Origin: Notospermus geniculatus
Lineage: Eukaryota > Nemertea > Pilidiophora > Heteronemertea > Lineidae
Length of the DNA stretch: 64,000 nucleotides
Assembly (NCBI GenBank): GCA_002633025.1
Contig: NMRB01001489.1
Span: 51,257 to 115,256 of the forward strand
Direction: 5' to 3'
Of this stretch, positions 10,801 to 18,392 are shown in pieces; the first letter of the stretch is position 1; each line of letters starts with the position of its first letter. A model generated the notes under the pieces. The model worked only from the letters and a program-made list of their open reading frames with translations. It did no database searches and had not been told where the DNA came from. The translations under genes were made by a program, and so were the position numbers.

Positions 10801-11655
10801 CTTGATGTAGGAATCTATATGGGCGATTTTATATCCACGTTAAAAACTTAGCTGCGATTGGTTGATTTAGTGTGGACATCAATTCGTGATTTAATGTGGA
10901 CATAAAATCGGAATTGGGACATAAAATCGGAATTGATGTGGACATTAAATATGAATTGTGTCGACTCCGGCCTGCGATAAACGTTTAGATGAAAGGACTT
11001 GTACACCTTCTTCATAAGTTACAGTACACAGCAGTGCCGAGTCGCCTATCATAAGCCATGCTGAATGGGCTTGGCAGCAGTAGGCTCACCTCCCTGCTGG
11101 GTCGACCTTCCTCCAGGCCTACAATACATAGACTCGGGACCCAGTCGTTGTGTCGCTCCGGCCGCGCTACACTCCATAAACGACTGGGAAAGCAAGCTGC
11201 AAAATCAGCGGCTAGCGTACCGACAACAACAACGGACATGAATGAGTTCAGCCAATCAGAAACTGCGTCTTGAACGGCTGTCGGCTGTTCGTTGCAAGAT
11301 GCCATATCCTAATGAAAAGTTTCTGGACGGGCGAGAGGATCTGGTAAATTACATCATCCACAGAAATAACAACCAATCAAAAGTGTGCCAGAGCTTTCGG
11401 GCAATTTCATTCGTCGAGATGGGCGTTGTGGTCGTCGGTACGCTGGACGCTGATTTTGCAGCTTGCTTTCCCAGTCGTTTGTGGAGTGTAGCGCGGCGGT
11501 CGGCGCGACACAACGACTGGGTCCCGAGTCTAACAACACCGTAGGCTTCCGATCCCGATTGGCGATTGCGATACCCCATGATCATGCCTACCTTTTCCAA
11601 ACAATGAAGACGCGAAACACAGCATCATCCCGAGAGTGAGCCAAGGTGCTGCCAT
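4183..11655 (-). CDS. Gene B: four-Ig, hemolin/L1-like cell-surface protein with predicted GPI anchor (7 coding exons, 498 aa)
   Basis: CDS = join of complements 11592..11655, 9783..9888, 9239..9426, 7857..8045, 6796..6942, 5770..5875, 4183..4879; 1497 nt, every junction in phase with GT-AG sites. Residues 1-21 signal peptide; Ig1 about 22-119; Ig2 120-231; Ig3 232-331; Ig4 332-423; a Thr/Ser-rich stalk of about four 12-residue repeats with NQT and NRT sequons; then a basic-hydrophobic tail (RRLRLWLPFLLLISLY) typical of GPI signals. Cys and Trp pairs of the fold are visible in each domain (CDARGEPRPELSW/YQC; CTPP..YW/YQC; CIFGGEPTPKVSW/YEC; CAAEGRPTARIEW/LQC). Domain order and motifs fit Ig1-4 of L1CAM/neuroglian, the module also used by insect hemolin. 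Expected role: homophilic or ligand-binding adhesion or recognition at the cell surface (inference). There are no fibronectin domains. It is tandem with gene A. Confidence 0.85.
4264..4412 (-). repeat. In-frame 36-bp coding repeat in the stalk
   Basis: About four imperfect copies of a 36-nt unit (plus strand GACGCAGTTGTCCGATCCTC then CTTGGAC) lie inside exon 7 and give the Thr/Ser-rich 12-residue stalk repeats. One unit is shorter, so unit number and length may vary between alleles. Confidence 0.7.
4970..5062. repeat. Degenerate GAGCCAAGAGCCA tandem repeat
   Basis: Irregular repeats of AGAGCCAAGAGCCAGA in gene B intron 6; complementary GGCTCTTGGCTCTAGGCTC-type sequence occurs at about 5265-5305 and 5610-5645. 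Simple-sequence expansion. The plus-strand frame over it is an artefact. Confidence 0.6.
5075..5176. mobile_element. MITE of the GGGCCGTATTCATAAAG family
   Basis: Short inverted-end element: GGGCCGTATTCATAAAGG on the left, CCTTTATGAATATGGC on the right. The inside (CCTTTAACCTGTGTAATGC, GTACGCTGATTAGGC) matches the arms of the larger nested element at 35651-36050. It is in gene B intron 6. Confidence 0.75.
5309..5605. mobile_element. TTAA-flanked non-autonomous element
   Basis: Inverted ends AGGTGCTCTAGTTCGAATTG and CAATTCGAACTAGAGCACCT, directly flanked by TTAA on both sides (5305-5308, 5606-5609). TTAA target sites are known for piggyBac and Kolobok transposases. In gene B intron 6. Confidence 0.8.
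5770..5875 (-). CDS. Gene B exon 6: first half of Ig3
   Basis: 106 nt between the acceptor TTTTTTCCAG and the donor GTAAGT. Encodes VATFRAPHLMWS, then ARRGEKFVLKCIFGGE, with the B-strand Cys of Ig3. Enters with one base borrowed from exon 5 and leaves two bases for exon 7. Without this exon, exons 5 and 7 would not join in frame. Confidence 0.82.
5992..6242. mobile_element. TTAA-flanked MITE with AGGAGCTCGACG ends
   Basis: Inverted ends AGGAGCTCGACGTCCAAGTT and AACTTGGACGTCGAGCTCCT, flanked by TTAA (5988-5991 and 6243-6246). In gene B intron 5. Same target-site class as 5309, 19183, 27578, 31500 and 45171. Confidence 0.8.
6245..6640. mobile_element. Non-autonomous element of the AAGCCCGGG/GTGTAAAC family
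   Basis: About 400 bp with many CCCGGG words and inverted segments; ends near ATGTAGTGTAACCACAGC. An inverted relative of nearly full length is at 51635-52050, matching interior stretches such as CGCGGTAAAAAGCCAGCACT and TAGTGTAAACGCAATAGACC. A shorter relative is at 22485-22675. In gene B intron 5. Confidence 0.65.
6796..6942 (-). CDS. Gene B exon 5: second half of Ig2
   Basis: 147 nt; acceptor CATTTTAG, donor GTAAGT. Encodes SLYITNVRKSDED, then GEMVIYQCTAYNKLERTEVK and ISVSG. YxC carries the second Ig2 cysteine. Phase 1 at both ends, matching exons 4 and 6. Confidence 0.82.
7101..7794. mobile_element. Composite GGGCCGTATTCAA element in gene B intron 4
   Basis: Outer ends GGGCCGTATTCAAGAAGGG and CCCTTTTGAATACGGCCC. 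Inside are a complete hairpin element at about 7238-7372 (arms GAGTTTACATCGAGGCACAC and GTGTCTCAATGTAAACTC), TTAAGCCTTAAGCC tracts (7373-7445), and repeated CGCTCGGAAAATCG/GCGCACAC segments related to the element at 15862-16115. Nested insertions are likely. Confidence 0.65.
7857..8045 (-). CDS. Gene B exon 4: first half of Ig2
   Basis: 189 nt; acceptor CTTTCCAG, donor GTAAGA. Encodes LHRFPFVDKPLVHSVSVGDS, then LKLPCTPPTSFPEAEIYW and RVTMDTYG. The Pro-Cys-x-Pro-Pro and IYW motifs are typical of Ig2 of the L1 family. Confidence 0.85.
8110..8935. mobile_element. Foldback-ended repeat in gene B intron 3
   Basis: Ends are inverted: GGACACAAGTCCAAGGCAGC on the left against GCTGCCTTGGAATTGTGTCC on the right, about 820 bp apart. 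An internal inverted pair is CCGTTCCAGATACCTAAGGC with TTTGGTATCTGGAATGG. No transposase frame recognised. Confidence 0.55.
9239..9426 (-). CDS. Gene B exon 3: second half of Ig1
   Basis: 188 nt; acceptor TTTCCCTACAG, donor GTTAGT. Encodes LSWEKDGVKLEVSSNDNRFT, then KKDEGVYQCIAKNDRGRAAT. With exon 2 it gives PRPE/LSW across a GA|A codon. The DEGVYQC motif holds the second Ig1 cysteine. Confidence 0.87.
9783..9888 (-). CDS. Gene B exon 2: first half of Ig1
   Basis: 106 nt; acceptor TTATTTCAG, donor GTAAGT. Encodes PSPPEILAQPRQIEFFKILE, then SIRLLCDARGEPRPE. Direct homologue of 129-234. Phase 1 in, phase 2 out. Confidence 0.85.
10050..10286. mobile_element. TA-flanked MITE with CTCTAAATTCCCAC ends
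   Basis: Inverted ends CTCTAAATTCCCACTTAC and GTAAGTGGGAGTTTAGAG, TA on both sides. A second copy lies at 62521-62745 with the same interior (GACTAAATCCT, CACTCCCGAGCCTGGC, GATTTGGTCATTTTT). Tc1/mariner-type target. In gene B intron 1. Confidence 0.8.
10442..10977. mobile_element. Foldback element built of AATGTGGACATAAA repeats
   Basis: Inverted ends GCAGGCCGGAGTGGACACAA and ATTGTGTCGACTCCGGCCTG-type. Both arms are packed with variants of TTTATGTCCACATTAAAT, making a foldback of about 535 bp in gene B intron 1. The centre has its own small repeat (CTTCCGTCC/GGACGGAAG). Confidence 0.75.
11131..11530. mobile_element. TA-flanked 400-bp foldback MITE in gene B intron 1
   Basis: Arms of about 105 bp: GACTCGGGACCCAGTCGTTG...CTGCAAAATCAGCG on the left and CGCTGATTTTGCAGC...CGACTGGGTCCCGAGTC on the right, TA on both sides. 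Absent from the homologous intron of gene A, where the flanking words are adjacent at about 845-865. Confidence 0.82.
11592..11655 (-). CDS. Gene B exon 1: signal peptide
   Basis: ATG at 11655..11653; encodes MAAPWLTLGMMLCFASSLFGK, with donor GTAGGC. The start matches the gene A start, and the sequence upstream (GATTCTTTTTGAAAG) is conserved as leader. The one leftover base (G) joins exon 2 to give Ala. Confidence 0.83.
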
Positions 11656-11860
11656 CTTGATTCTTTTTGAAAGTACGTGACGACACGGAAGGATGACATG
11701 TACCTGATAAATGAACACTTTCAGAGAGTAAAGACACTTAGTGCACAGGCCTGCACACGAACTGTTGGACTGTAGGCCTATGCATTTGCCCACTGAATGC
11801 ATTGCTACTTCCGCCTGCCTGTTCCTTTTGGCGATGACCTAATTTATTAGGATTTTAGGC
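11656..11860 (-). promoter_or_regulatory. Gene B 5' leader and proximal promoter
   Basis: Aligns with 973-1160 (gene A). Shared features are the GGAAGGATGA word, a GA-rich AGAGAGTAAAGACACTT stretch, GCATTTGCCCACTGAATGC and GCGATGACCTAATTTATT. Small indels differ between the two. Start site unknown. Confidence 0.5.
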
Positions 11861-11948
11861 CATTCTTTTTGTATTAGGCCTACTGCCTACTTTTTCCTGA
11901 TTTCTTTGGCGTAAGCCTAACAGAGGGGATAAGAATAAAGATAAATAC

Positions 11949-12980
11949 AGCACAGGGCACAATTGACATCCCTGAATTCGCGCACCCTGCGCGAATCATT
12001 CTCGTAGGGTGCGCGAAACTTAATCGCCACACTGCGCGCACCGTTCGAGCAGGGTGCGAGCAGGGTTCGCGTGACGTGCGCGAACAACAGTTGACTTTAT
12101 CTCATGTTATCTCGAGTACCGTACGCGCACCCTTCGCGAGACCAGAGTAATATCATCGACACAGCTGATCTTCGCGACGCGAGGCTACTCTCTGTCTCTG
12201 ATCCTCGCAGTTGCCAAGCCATCATGGTTTTGAAATTGTCGATTTTAGGCCTAGGCTAGGGTAGGCCTAGGCCTCCTTGTCAGGCCTACCATGCCTACAA
12301 GGCATCGTTACTGCGTGTAACATGTGTCATCATCACACTTATAGCCTGTATAGGCAGGGCTAGGCCTAGGCCTTGCATGCTTGGCTTGGCCCGAACTGGG
12401 CCTACCAGCGGCTAGCTACCCACCCCGATGCCCGATGCACGTGGCTGGCGGCTGGAGCTGAGCTGATGGTGAGGCTACGGACATTGGCTTACCCTAATTT
12501 AAATGCATCCTAAGCGTAGGCCAACAAGTAAATCCACAAATTTATACCGGTACGCCTACCACACCGTCGTTGGCCTAGGCTTGGCCAACCGAGGCCTACA
12601 CATGTAGACAACCGAATGTACCACCCATAACACGAGTGATGTGATATGTAGTGCATCCAACACAGTGCTGATGATTTGCGACGTCGTGACGCCGTGTAAA
12701 CATGGTCCGCAAGGCCTTCATGACTACATCTAGGCCTGTCGTAGGCTACACACCGTCAGCCAGACCGTTCTTAACATCGCGAAGACTGGACCTTCGCGAA
12801 CACTACGCGGCTAGGCTTCGCGAAGGGTGCGCGAACGTCGGCAGTTAATGTTCGCGCACCGTTCTCGCCGAGTTCGCGAAGTCTTCGCGCACGTCGCGAG
12901 AATGGTGCGCGATAGAGCTTCGTACGCTGCGCGCAGGGTGCGCGAAGCACATGGGATGTCAATTGTGCCCTGTACTGTAT
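11949..12980. mobile_element. 1-kb CpG-rich element upstream of gene B
   Basis: Inverted ends CAGGGCACAATTGACATCCC and GGGATGTCAATTGTGCCCTG. Just inside each end are arrays of TTCGCGCACC/GGTGCGCGAA. The interior has many AGGCCTAGGC words. The gene A flank lacks it, so it inserted after the duplication. No transposase frame seen. Confidence 0.75.
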
Positions 12981-13075
12981 AAAATTCAAAAAATAAAAAA
13001 CCCTAACCCAACCACGACCGTAGAATCACGACCCCAGTGAAGGCAAAACTGAAGCTGCATGGCTGGAAACACTAA

Positions 13076-13138
13076 TCACAGACATGACAGACCCAAACAA
13101 TTTATGACATGTGTTTGGGTCTGTCATGTCTGTGATTA
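13076..13138. repeat. Perfect-arm hairpin, AATCACAGACATGACAGACC
   Basis: Arms of about 28 bp: AATCACAGACATGACAGACC on the left and GGTCTGTCATGTCTGTGATT on the right, around a short AT-rich loop. Small MITE-like palindrome. Confidence 0.8.
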
Positions 13139-13195
13139 CACATTCCGTTAGGTACATGTATTCAGTGTTTTATTAGGGAGGTCACGTTGAGATCA

Positions 13196-13508
13196 CCCTA
13201 CTAAAAAAATCTCTGTAGGGTGTGACAGGGTGTTCTTGGGTGCTCTAGGGTATTCTTGGGTGTTCTTGGGTAGACTGTTTCTAAATACCCATTGAGCAAA
13301 GGGTGTTCTAGGGTATTTTAGGGTGTTCTAGGGTATCTCTGGAGTACCCGGACAACCCTACAGGTACCCTAGAACACTCTAAAGATACCCTAGAACACCC
13401 TTCACTCAATGGGTATTTTGAAACAGTCTACCCAAGAACACCCAAGAATACCCTAGAGCACCCAAGAACACCCTGTCACACCCTACAGAGATTTTTTTTA
13501 GTAGGGCA
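13196..13508. repeat. Long palindrome of TAGGGT-like repeats
   Basis: Arms of about 150 bp are reverse complements: CTACTAAAAAAATCTCTGTA to TACAGAGATTTTTTTTAGTA. They are built from GGGTGTTCT, AGGGTATTC and similar telomere-like units. Not a true TTAGGG array, because the unit varies. Confidence 0.8.
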
Positions 13509-13516
13509 GTGAGTTA

Positions 13517-13612
13517 TCACGGATCCTTATACGTATACGGATCGAAATATACACAAAATTTGCCCTCGTTGTACAGAATTCGATCCGTATACGTATACGG
13601 ATCCGTGATAAG
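13517..13612. mobile_element. GGATCC(TTATACGTATAC) palindromic element
   Basis: Arms TTATCACGGATCCTTATACG and CGTATACGGATCCGTGATAA. The centre (ATACACAAAATTTG, TTGTACAGAATTC) is shared with a second, more diverged copy at 19553-19650. Confidence 0.75.
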
Positions 13613-13632
13613 TTGCTGAACTCAACCTCCCT

Positions 13633-14045
13633 ATTAAGGAACAAAGAGCGAACTCTTTTGAATCCCTTGTGCAATGGTCAGAAATTCATCCACTTTGAAC
13701 CTGGGCGTTGAACAATGCATTGCACTGTACAAAAGTAGTACATCTGTCTATGCATTTCCAGAGTCAAACTTTACAACAGTGCCGATTTTCTCCACTACGT
13801 TACACAAATAGACACTGTCATCGACCAGTCGCCGCCATGTTTGACCGCATCACTCCTCCTAATGGAGTTACCATTAGGAGCCTGATCACAATTGGTTGAT
13901 ATTTTTCCATTTAACCTTTCGCTGGACTACTTTTCAAGATGGTAACCCTCGAACGATACTAGAGGGTGTTGGTTAAACCTCGTCGCAAGACCCTCTAGTG
14001 TCAAGATTGTTCCAGAGTTTAATGTGGCAACGTTGAACTCTGGGT
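13633..14045. repeat. 5' flank of gene B shared with gene A flank
   Basis: Continuation of the tandem-duplication homology after the inserted element: AAGGAACAAAGAGCGAACTC, GGTCAGAAATTCATCCACTT, TCTATGCATTTCCAGAGT and AGTTTAATGTGGCAACGTTG match 2286-2440. About 250 bp at 13760-14010 is extra compared with gene A. Confidence 0.7.
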
Positions 14046-14420
14046 ACGAGCTTGCATAACTGAGTGCAAGGAGGTCCTAAAATGGTTAAAATCATCGTTA
14101 AATACCTACATTACATGTATGTGGGACTGGAGGCAGATCACAGATATAACTACATGTAGTAATGTTATACAGGATTTGGACCAAATAACATGATTTTTCA
14201 CGTCATTGGTCAATCGGTCTAGAATAACCAGTTCTGGTCTGATCTGAATATCAGATTGGCCATGGTCTGATTGTTCATGATTTCTTCTGATTAAGTCATA
14301 TCTGTATAGTTTAGTTGAGACAGCCTGACCGTTGAACGTAATATCTTTTTGCGTCCATGCATGAAATTGGTTCGCTCCAGAAATTGTCTTCTTTGGGAAG
14401 ATAATTCATTGGTACATGTA
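14046..14420. other. No feature recognised
   Basis: AT-rich spacer with TACATGTA words; no exon, transposon end or structured repeat that I could support. Confidence 0.4.
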
Positions 14421-14640
14421 GGGCCGATTTTTTAAACGATAGTTAAGGTAAACCTCGGTTTAACCATCGGCTTTTCTGACAAACCGTGAATTAACCAAAG
14501 TAAACATTTTGACTTTTAGAATGTTTGGCTATCAAGGATTCATAAAATCGAAAAATTCACTTCCATTAACAAACAGTTTGTGAACTGAGGGCTAATGAAA
14601 CCCGATGGTTATCTTAGCCATCGTTTAAAAAATTGGCCCG
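14421..14640. mobile_element. Foldback MITE with GGGCCGATTTTTTAAACGAT ends
   Basis: Ends GGGCCGATTTTTTAAACGAT and ATCGTTTAAAAAATTGGCCC; the inner arms continue with TTAACCATCGG/CCGATGGTTA. The right edge of the window (63912-64000) shows the related motif CCATCGTTAGGTTAACC/GGTTAACGATG. Confidence 0.75.
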
Positions 14641-14850
14641 TACTGTGGAAGATCCCTTTTCAAAGGCGCCAAAGGGGCCAAATTATTTTAGAACGAGTCA
14701 TGAATTTTCGGCACTTTCAAGATGACGCTGGTACAAATAGACAGGACCGTCACCCTATAATGCCCCAATCACACTGAGCTAGTTCTCAGTACGTTCTTGA
14801 AAATTGTGCCGAGCGGGCTCAAACTCTGCGAACGGAGTGGACGTAGTGGC

Positions 14851-15222
14851 GTTGAAAGGGTAAATGTCGTCCTGGGTACAAACATTACCCAGGATCTCAA
14901 TCTTCACTAAACCAAAACCCTGGGTGTAGTTTCGGTAGCCGAACATCACCCAGCTTCCGCAATCTGTGCCTAGGAACGAGTCCTATTTAGAAATCCCGTG
15001 GAATCTCGCTGTCTCGCGCCGCGGTACTTGTTGAGTGTAGCTGTTCATGACATTCTTCAGGCGGTCACTTGACCACGGGCGAGGCAACCTCGAATCCAGA
15101 TGTCACACTACGATGCTGGGTGATGTCCGGCTACCGAAACTACACCCAGGGTATTGTTTTAGTGAAGATTGAGATCCTGGGTAATCTTTGTATATACCCA
15201 GGACGACATTTACCCTTTCAGC
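14851..15222. mobile_element. Foldback element with 9-bp target duplication CGTAGTGGC
   Basis: Arms of about 100 bp: AAAGGGTAAATGTCGTCCTG to CAGGACGACATTTACCCTTT, with CCCTGGGTGTAGTTTCGG to CCGAAACTACACCCAGGG. Flanked by CGTAGTGGC at 14842-14850 and 15223-15231. A 9-bp duplication suggests a Mutator-like or related transposase supplied in trans. Confidence 0.82.
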
Positions 15223-15231
15223 CGTAGTGGC

Positions 15232-15860
15232 AACCGTCCGCCTTCGACGGTTTCGGACGAAATGGTCGGTGACTAATGACAGGACGCTAGTGGCGCTTTT
15301 TATTGAAGGTATCCAATAACGAATTCTAGGAGAGGATGGGGGGGGGGGGTCATCTCGCCAAGTGAAAAGTTGCCCACCTGTGGCAAAAATTCACATTATG
15401 GTTATCAATAATGTTAAATTCCTTTGTTTTTCACAAAAATATTCATAATCATAATTGAAATCGATAGTCTCGTAACCCAAACAAACAGTTTCGAATATTT
15501 ATGAAATTGATGCCGTTTTCAATATATGATGATATTGCGTCAATGACGGCATCGGAAATCATTAATGGTATTCATAAACATCCCCATGGGGTCCCACTGA
15601 TACCCGCCGGCGTGACTTACAATGACTAACACCATTTCAGTACGTGAATTATTTATATGTGTAAAAACGCATGGAGCTATTCACTGAAGTATGAAATAGA
15701 CTGTTGGGATAAGTGGATGAAACAACTTTTTTTCTTCAAAAAAACCAACAAAAAACCTAAAAGTCCTCCTCCAATTACAACTTTCAGACAGCACAGAGTG
15801 TTTAGATACAGCGCTGGAAAAGAATTGTTAGATCACTTCTGTAATTTCTACTCCTCCCTT
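15232..15860. other. Spacer with a G-tract and a weak palindrome
   Basis: A G run at about 15340-15350. 15490-15590 forms an imperfect inverted repeat (ATTTATGAAATTGATGCCGT and CGGCATCGGAAATCATTAAT). No gene seen. Confidence 0.4.
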
Positions 15861-15861
15861 T

Positions 15862-16115
15862 AAGGGCGGCGCACACTTGCGATTGTTCGAGCGATTTTCT
15901 GGGCGACCGGCCTTGCGACCACCGAAGCGACTAACATATTTTCAGTTTTTACAATTTTTGCTGACTCTCGTTTGCGACAAATGCTTCCTTGGAAGATCAG
16001 TGATGTGGTGGAAAACATCACTGATCCATCTCAAAGGTAAATATCGCAGGCGACGTAGTAGTCGCATCTGTAGTCGCCCCCATTTTAGTATGTCGCAGGT
16101 GTGCGGCGCCCTTTA
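15862..16115. mobile_element. MITE with AAGGGCGGCGCACAC ends
   Basis: Ends AAGGGCGGCGCACACTTGCG and GGTGTGCGGCGCCCTTT. The interior (CGAGCGATTTTCTGGGCGAC, TGCTTCCTTGGAAGATCAGT) also occurs in the composite element at 7450-7770. Confidence 0.75.
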
Positions 16116-16227
16116 CGTACAGAAACTCGGGTGTCTGTTCACTGTTATATGCCACTGATGAAGTTTGAGCAAGTTAAACGACACAAAAACTGGTTTCCTC
16201 CTGCATATAATCGGAAGTATCACCCAA

Positions 16228-16303
16228 TATTCTTGGGTTCGATTCTGGCAGGAAGCAATGTCTTTCACCTTAGAAACTCGATTTCTATTTCATATTCTTT
16301 ACT
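16228..16303 (+). mobile_element. SINE 3' half (tRNA-derived, family 1)
   Basis: Begins at the B-box region (GGGTTCGATTCTGGCAGG) and continues as AAGCAATGTCTTTCACCTTA and CGATTTCTATTTCATATTC. Same tail as the full copy at 16436, so it is a truncated copy lying head to tail with it. Confidence 0.7.
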
Positions 16304-16435
16304 TGTATCTCCATTATTTGTGACCCCTCGCATAACATAAAACTGTTTGGGTTCGGAGATTGTTTGGACTACTCGCAGGGTACTGATGGACGCCTCGTTT
16401 AAACATGGGCCATTGAACCATCTTTTTTGAAGATG

Positions 16436-16568
16436 GGGATTTGGCCTAGTGGTTAAGGCGTGCTGCCCCTTAGTGCTGGCGATTGATGCCTTATGCGAGG
16501 GTCCGTGGGTTCGATTCTGGGAGGAAGCAATGTCTTTCACCTTAGAAACCCGATTTCTATTTCATATT
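16436..16568 (+). mobile_element. tRNA-derived SINE, family 1 (full head)
   Basis: Pol III box A (TGGCCTAGTGGTTAAGGCG) and box B (GGTTCGATTC) are spaced like a long-variable-arm tRNA, followed by a non-tRNA tail (AAGCAATGTCTTTCACCTTA). The same sequence recurs at 48356 (+) and 43018 (-), so it is a dispersed SINE and not a unique tRNA gene. Preceded by a segment (16318-16435) also shared with 48238-48355. Confidence 0.8.
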
Positions 16569-16918
16569 CCAATATTGTTTGATGCCCTGAGTTGGCGCTT
16601 GCACTCGTGAATTATAATATTTCAATCACAAAGTCACGTACATGTACAAAATGAGAGTTTCAATGAATTTAAGGAAGTGCGTGGTGGCTTATTTCACAAT
16701 GAGCCTTTCCATCTTACCCAAATTTGGAAATTCATGTGTAATCCCAAACTCTTTGCTATTTGAGTAAGAGTTGATATTCTTCTTCGCTGGGGTGTTATAA
16801 AACGGTACGGATCGCTGGATTTGGGAGTAATAGGTGTGTGTAAAATCCGAACTTTAGAATGGAACGAAACGTGACAATTATCTAATGGTAAAATCACTCA
16901 TTTTGAATGAAGAGCCGT

Positions 16919-17302
16919 GGGCCCATATTTAAACTACTTAAGTCTAAGTGTGACACTTACATGTATCCTTTGTTCAACACAAAAGATAATGAAGGGAGTA
17001 CGAAATAAAGGTGGAAAATAAGAACTGGGAAATTTTGGCATTTTGCGTGAATTTTTCAATGTCTCAAATTGGGAGAAATTTTTTTCCCATTTTGAGAAAT
17101 ATCGCCCGAAAAGCTAGACAAAATGTCATGTCATTTTAAGAGAATTTCTCAAAATGGGGAAAAAAATTCAATTCGAGAAATTGAAAAATTCGCGCAAAAT
17201 TCCAAAATTTCCCACTTCTTATTTTCCACCTTTTATTTCTTATACATGTACTCCCTTAAGTATCACACTTTGACTTAAGTATGTTTATGAATATGGACCC
17301 TG
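16919..17302. mobile_element. Foldback MITE with GGGCCCATATTTAAAC ends
   Basis: Ends GGGCCCATATTTAAACTACT and ATGTTTATGAATATGGACCC-type. The inner arms pair extensively: AAAGGTGGAAAATAAGAA with TTCTTATTTTCCACCTTT, and GAATTTTTCAATGTCTCAAAT with its complement. Confidence 0.75.
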
Positions 17303-18330
17303 CGCGCTAACTTGGCACGAAATTTTCTCTTAAGACAACTTTCTGCAATGAAGGAGGAAACCTGTTTCTCCGTCCAACCCCGCGCTATCAAAGATAGTCG
17401 CCTCTCTATCGCATGCGTACCGAGTTTCCGATATCAGAGGTGAGAGACGCAGGAGATTTCGGTAACCGGAAAAACTCCGACCGACCGATCCGCCGACATA
17501 CTGATCGACCGAACGAACGACTGTTCATTTGTTTATTTGTTAATTTTACCAAAAATAGATACCTTATATCAAGAATGTATAAGTACTTATATATTATTGC
17601 TTATATCTTATCTATTTTTGCTATAACGTACCGTTGGCTTGCCCCACTAGACATGTGGGTCGTCACCGAACAATATCTTGGTATAAAACAGTATAGAACG
17701 ACATGTTTTAGGCCTACTTCCATCTTCCTTCAATGACTTTGAATAAAATATTAAAATATTCAACTCATTCATTCAAAAATGTAGGCTAACCCCGATGGTG
17801 TATGCTTGCACTGTACATAGCATTTGTGTATGCTATACTTGCAATATCGTGGTAGGCATTGTGTTGCCAATTCTTTTTTAAAAAGCATTATGTCTTGGTC
17901 AACACTTCCCAGTGCAAAACCTCTTTCGTTTGCTTGTTATGCTCTTGTGGGAAAGCTGTTCAGCGATTGTGGCTGATTTTTCTCTGAGATATTTGAAGAC
18001 AATGGTGATTTTCTTTCTGACAACTGCACTGATGGGGATTCCATCCGTCTTGTAGTTTACTCTCCAAATGACCTTCTCCAGAACATGGGCCTCACGGGGG
18101 GGGGGGGTGCGAACGACCACCTTTTGGCGAACAGTGCCCTCATTCGATAGGCCATTTCGGCGCAGATGGTAAAAACAAATGGGAAGATGCATTAAGTTTT
18201 GCCAGAAATTGCAGAAATAACTGTCAGAAACGCTTGAAATTTGACAGAAATGTGGTGATTGCCGAACCATTGAGAATTGTGAGGACAAAATCGGGTCTCA
18301 TCAATAAATTTTTCGAGAAAGTGGTGATTT
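17303..18330. other. No gene recognised; one unassigned minus-strand frame
   Basis: AT-rich spacer with a G run at about 18099. A minus-strand frame (18288-17899, 129 codons) has no domain I recognise and a composition like its surroundings, so I do not call it a gene. Confidence 0.35.
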
Positions 18331-18340
18331 TCTACACCTG

Positions 18341-18392
18341 AACAATAGGTGGATTAACAGACACTTTGAACCGTCTATTGTTCAGTTGAAGA
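18341..18392. repeat. Short hairpin CTGAACAATAG/CTATTGTTCAG
   Basis: Eleven-base perfect arms around a loop of about 26 bases. Possibly a chance or MITE remnant. Confidence 0.45.

Larger units (their letters stand above)
13175..13632. mobile_element. AGGGAG-family element with ATT target duplication, carrying nested palindromes
   Basis: Ends AGGGAGGTCACGTTGAG and CTCAACCTCCCT, flanked by ATT on both sides. The empty site TTTTATTAAGGAAC is kept in the gene A flank (about 2280). Inside sits a large palindrome (13196-13508) of degenerate GGGTGTTCT/TAGGGTAT repeats and a second palindrome (13517-13612). Confidence 0.85.

Noticed and set aside
13196-13508. Interstitial telomere
   Set aside because: Units vary (GGGTGTTCT, AGGGTATTC, GGGTGCTCT) and run in both directions as a palindrome, so it is not a simple TTAGGG array.
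17899-18288. 129-codon minus-strand frame
   Set aside because: No recognisable domain, no splice context, poly-G interruption; kept only as an unassigned note.
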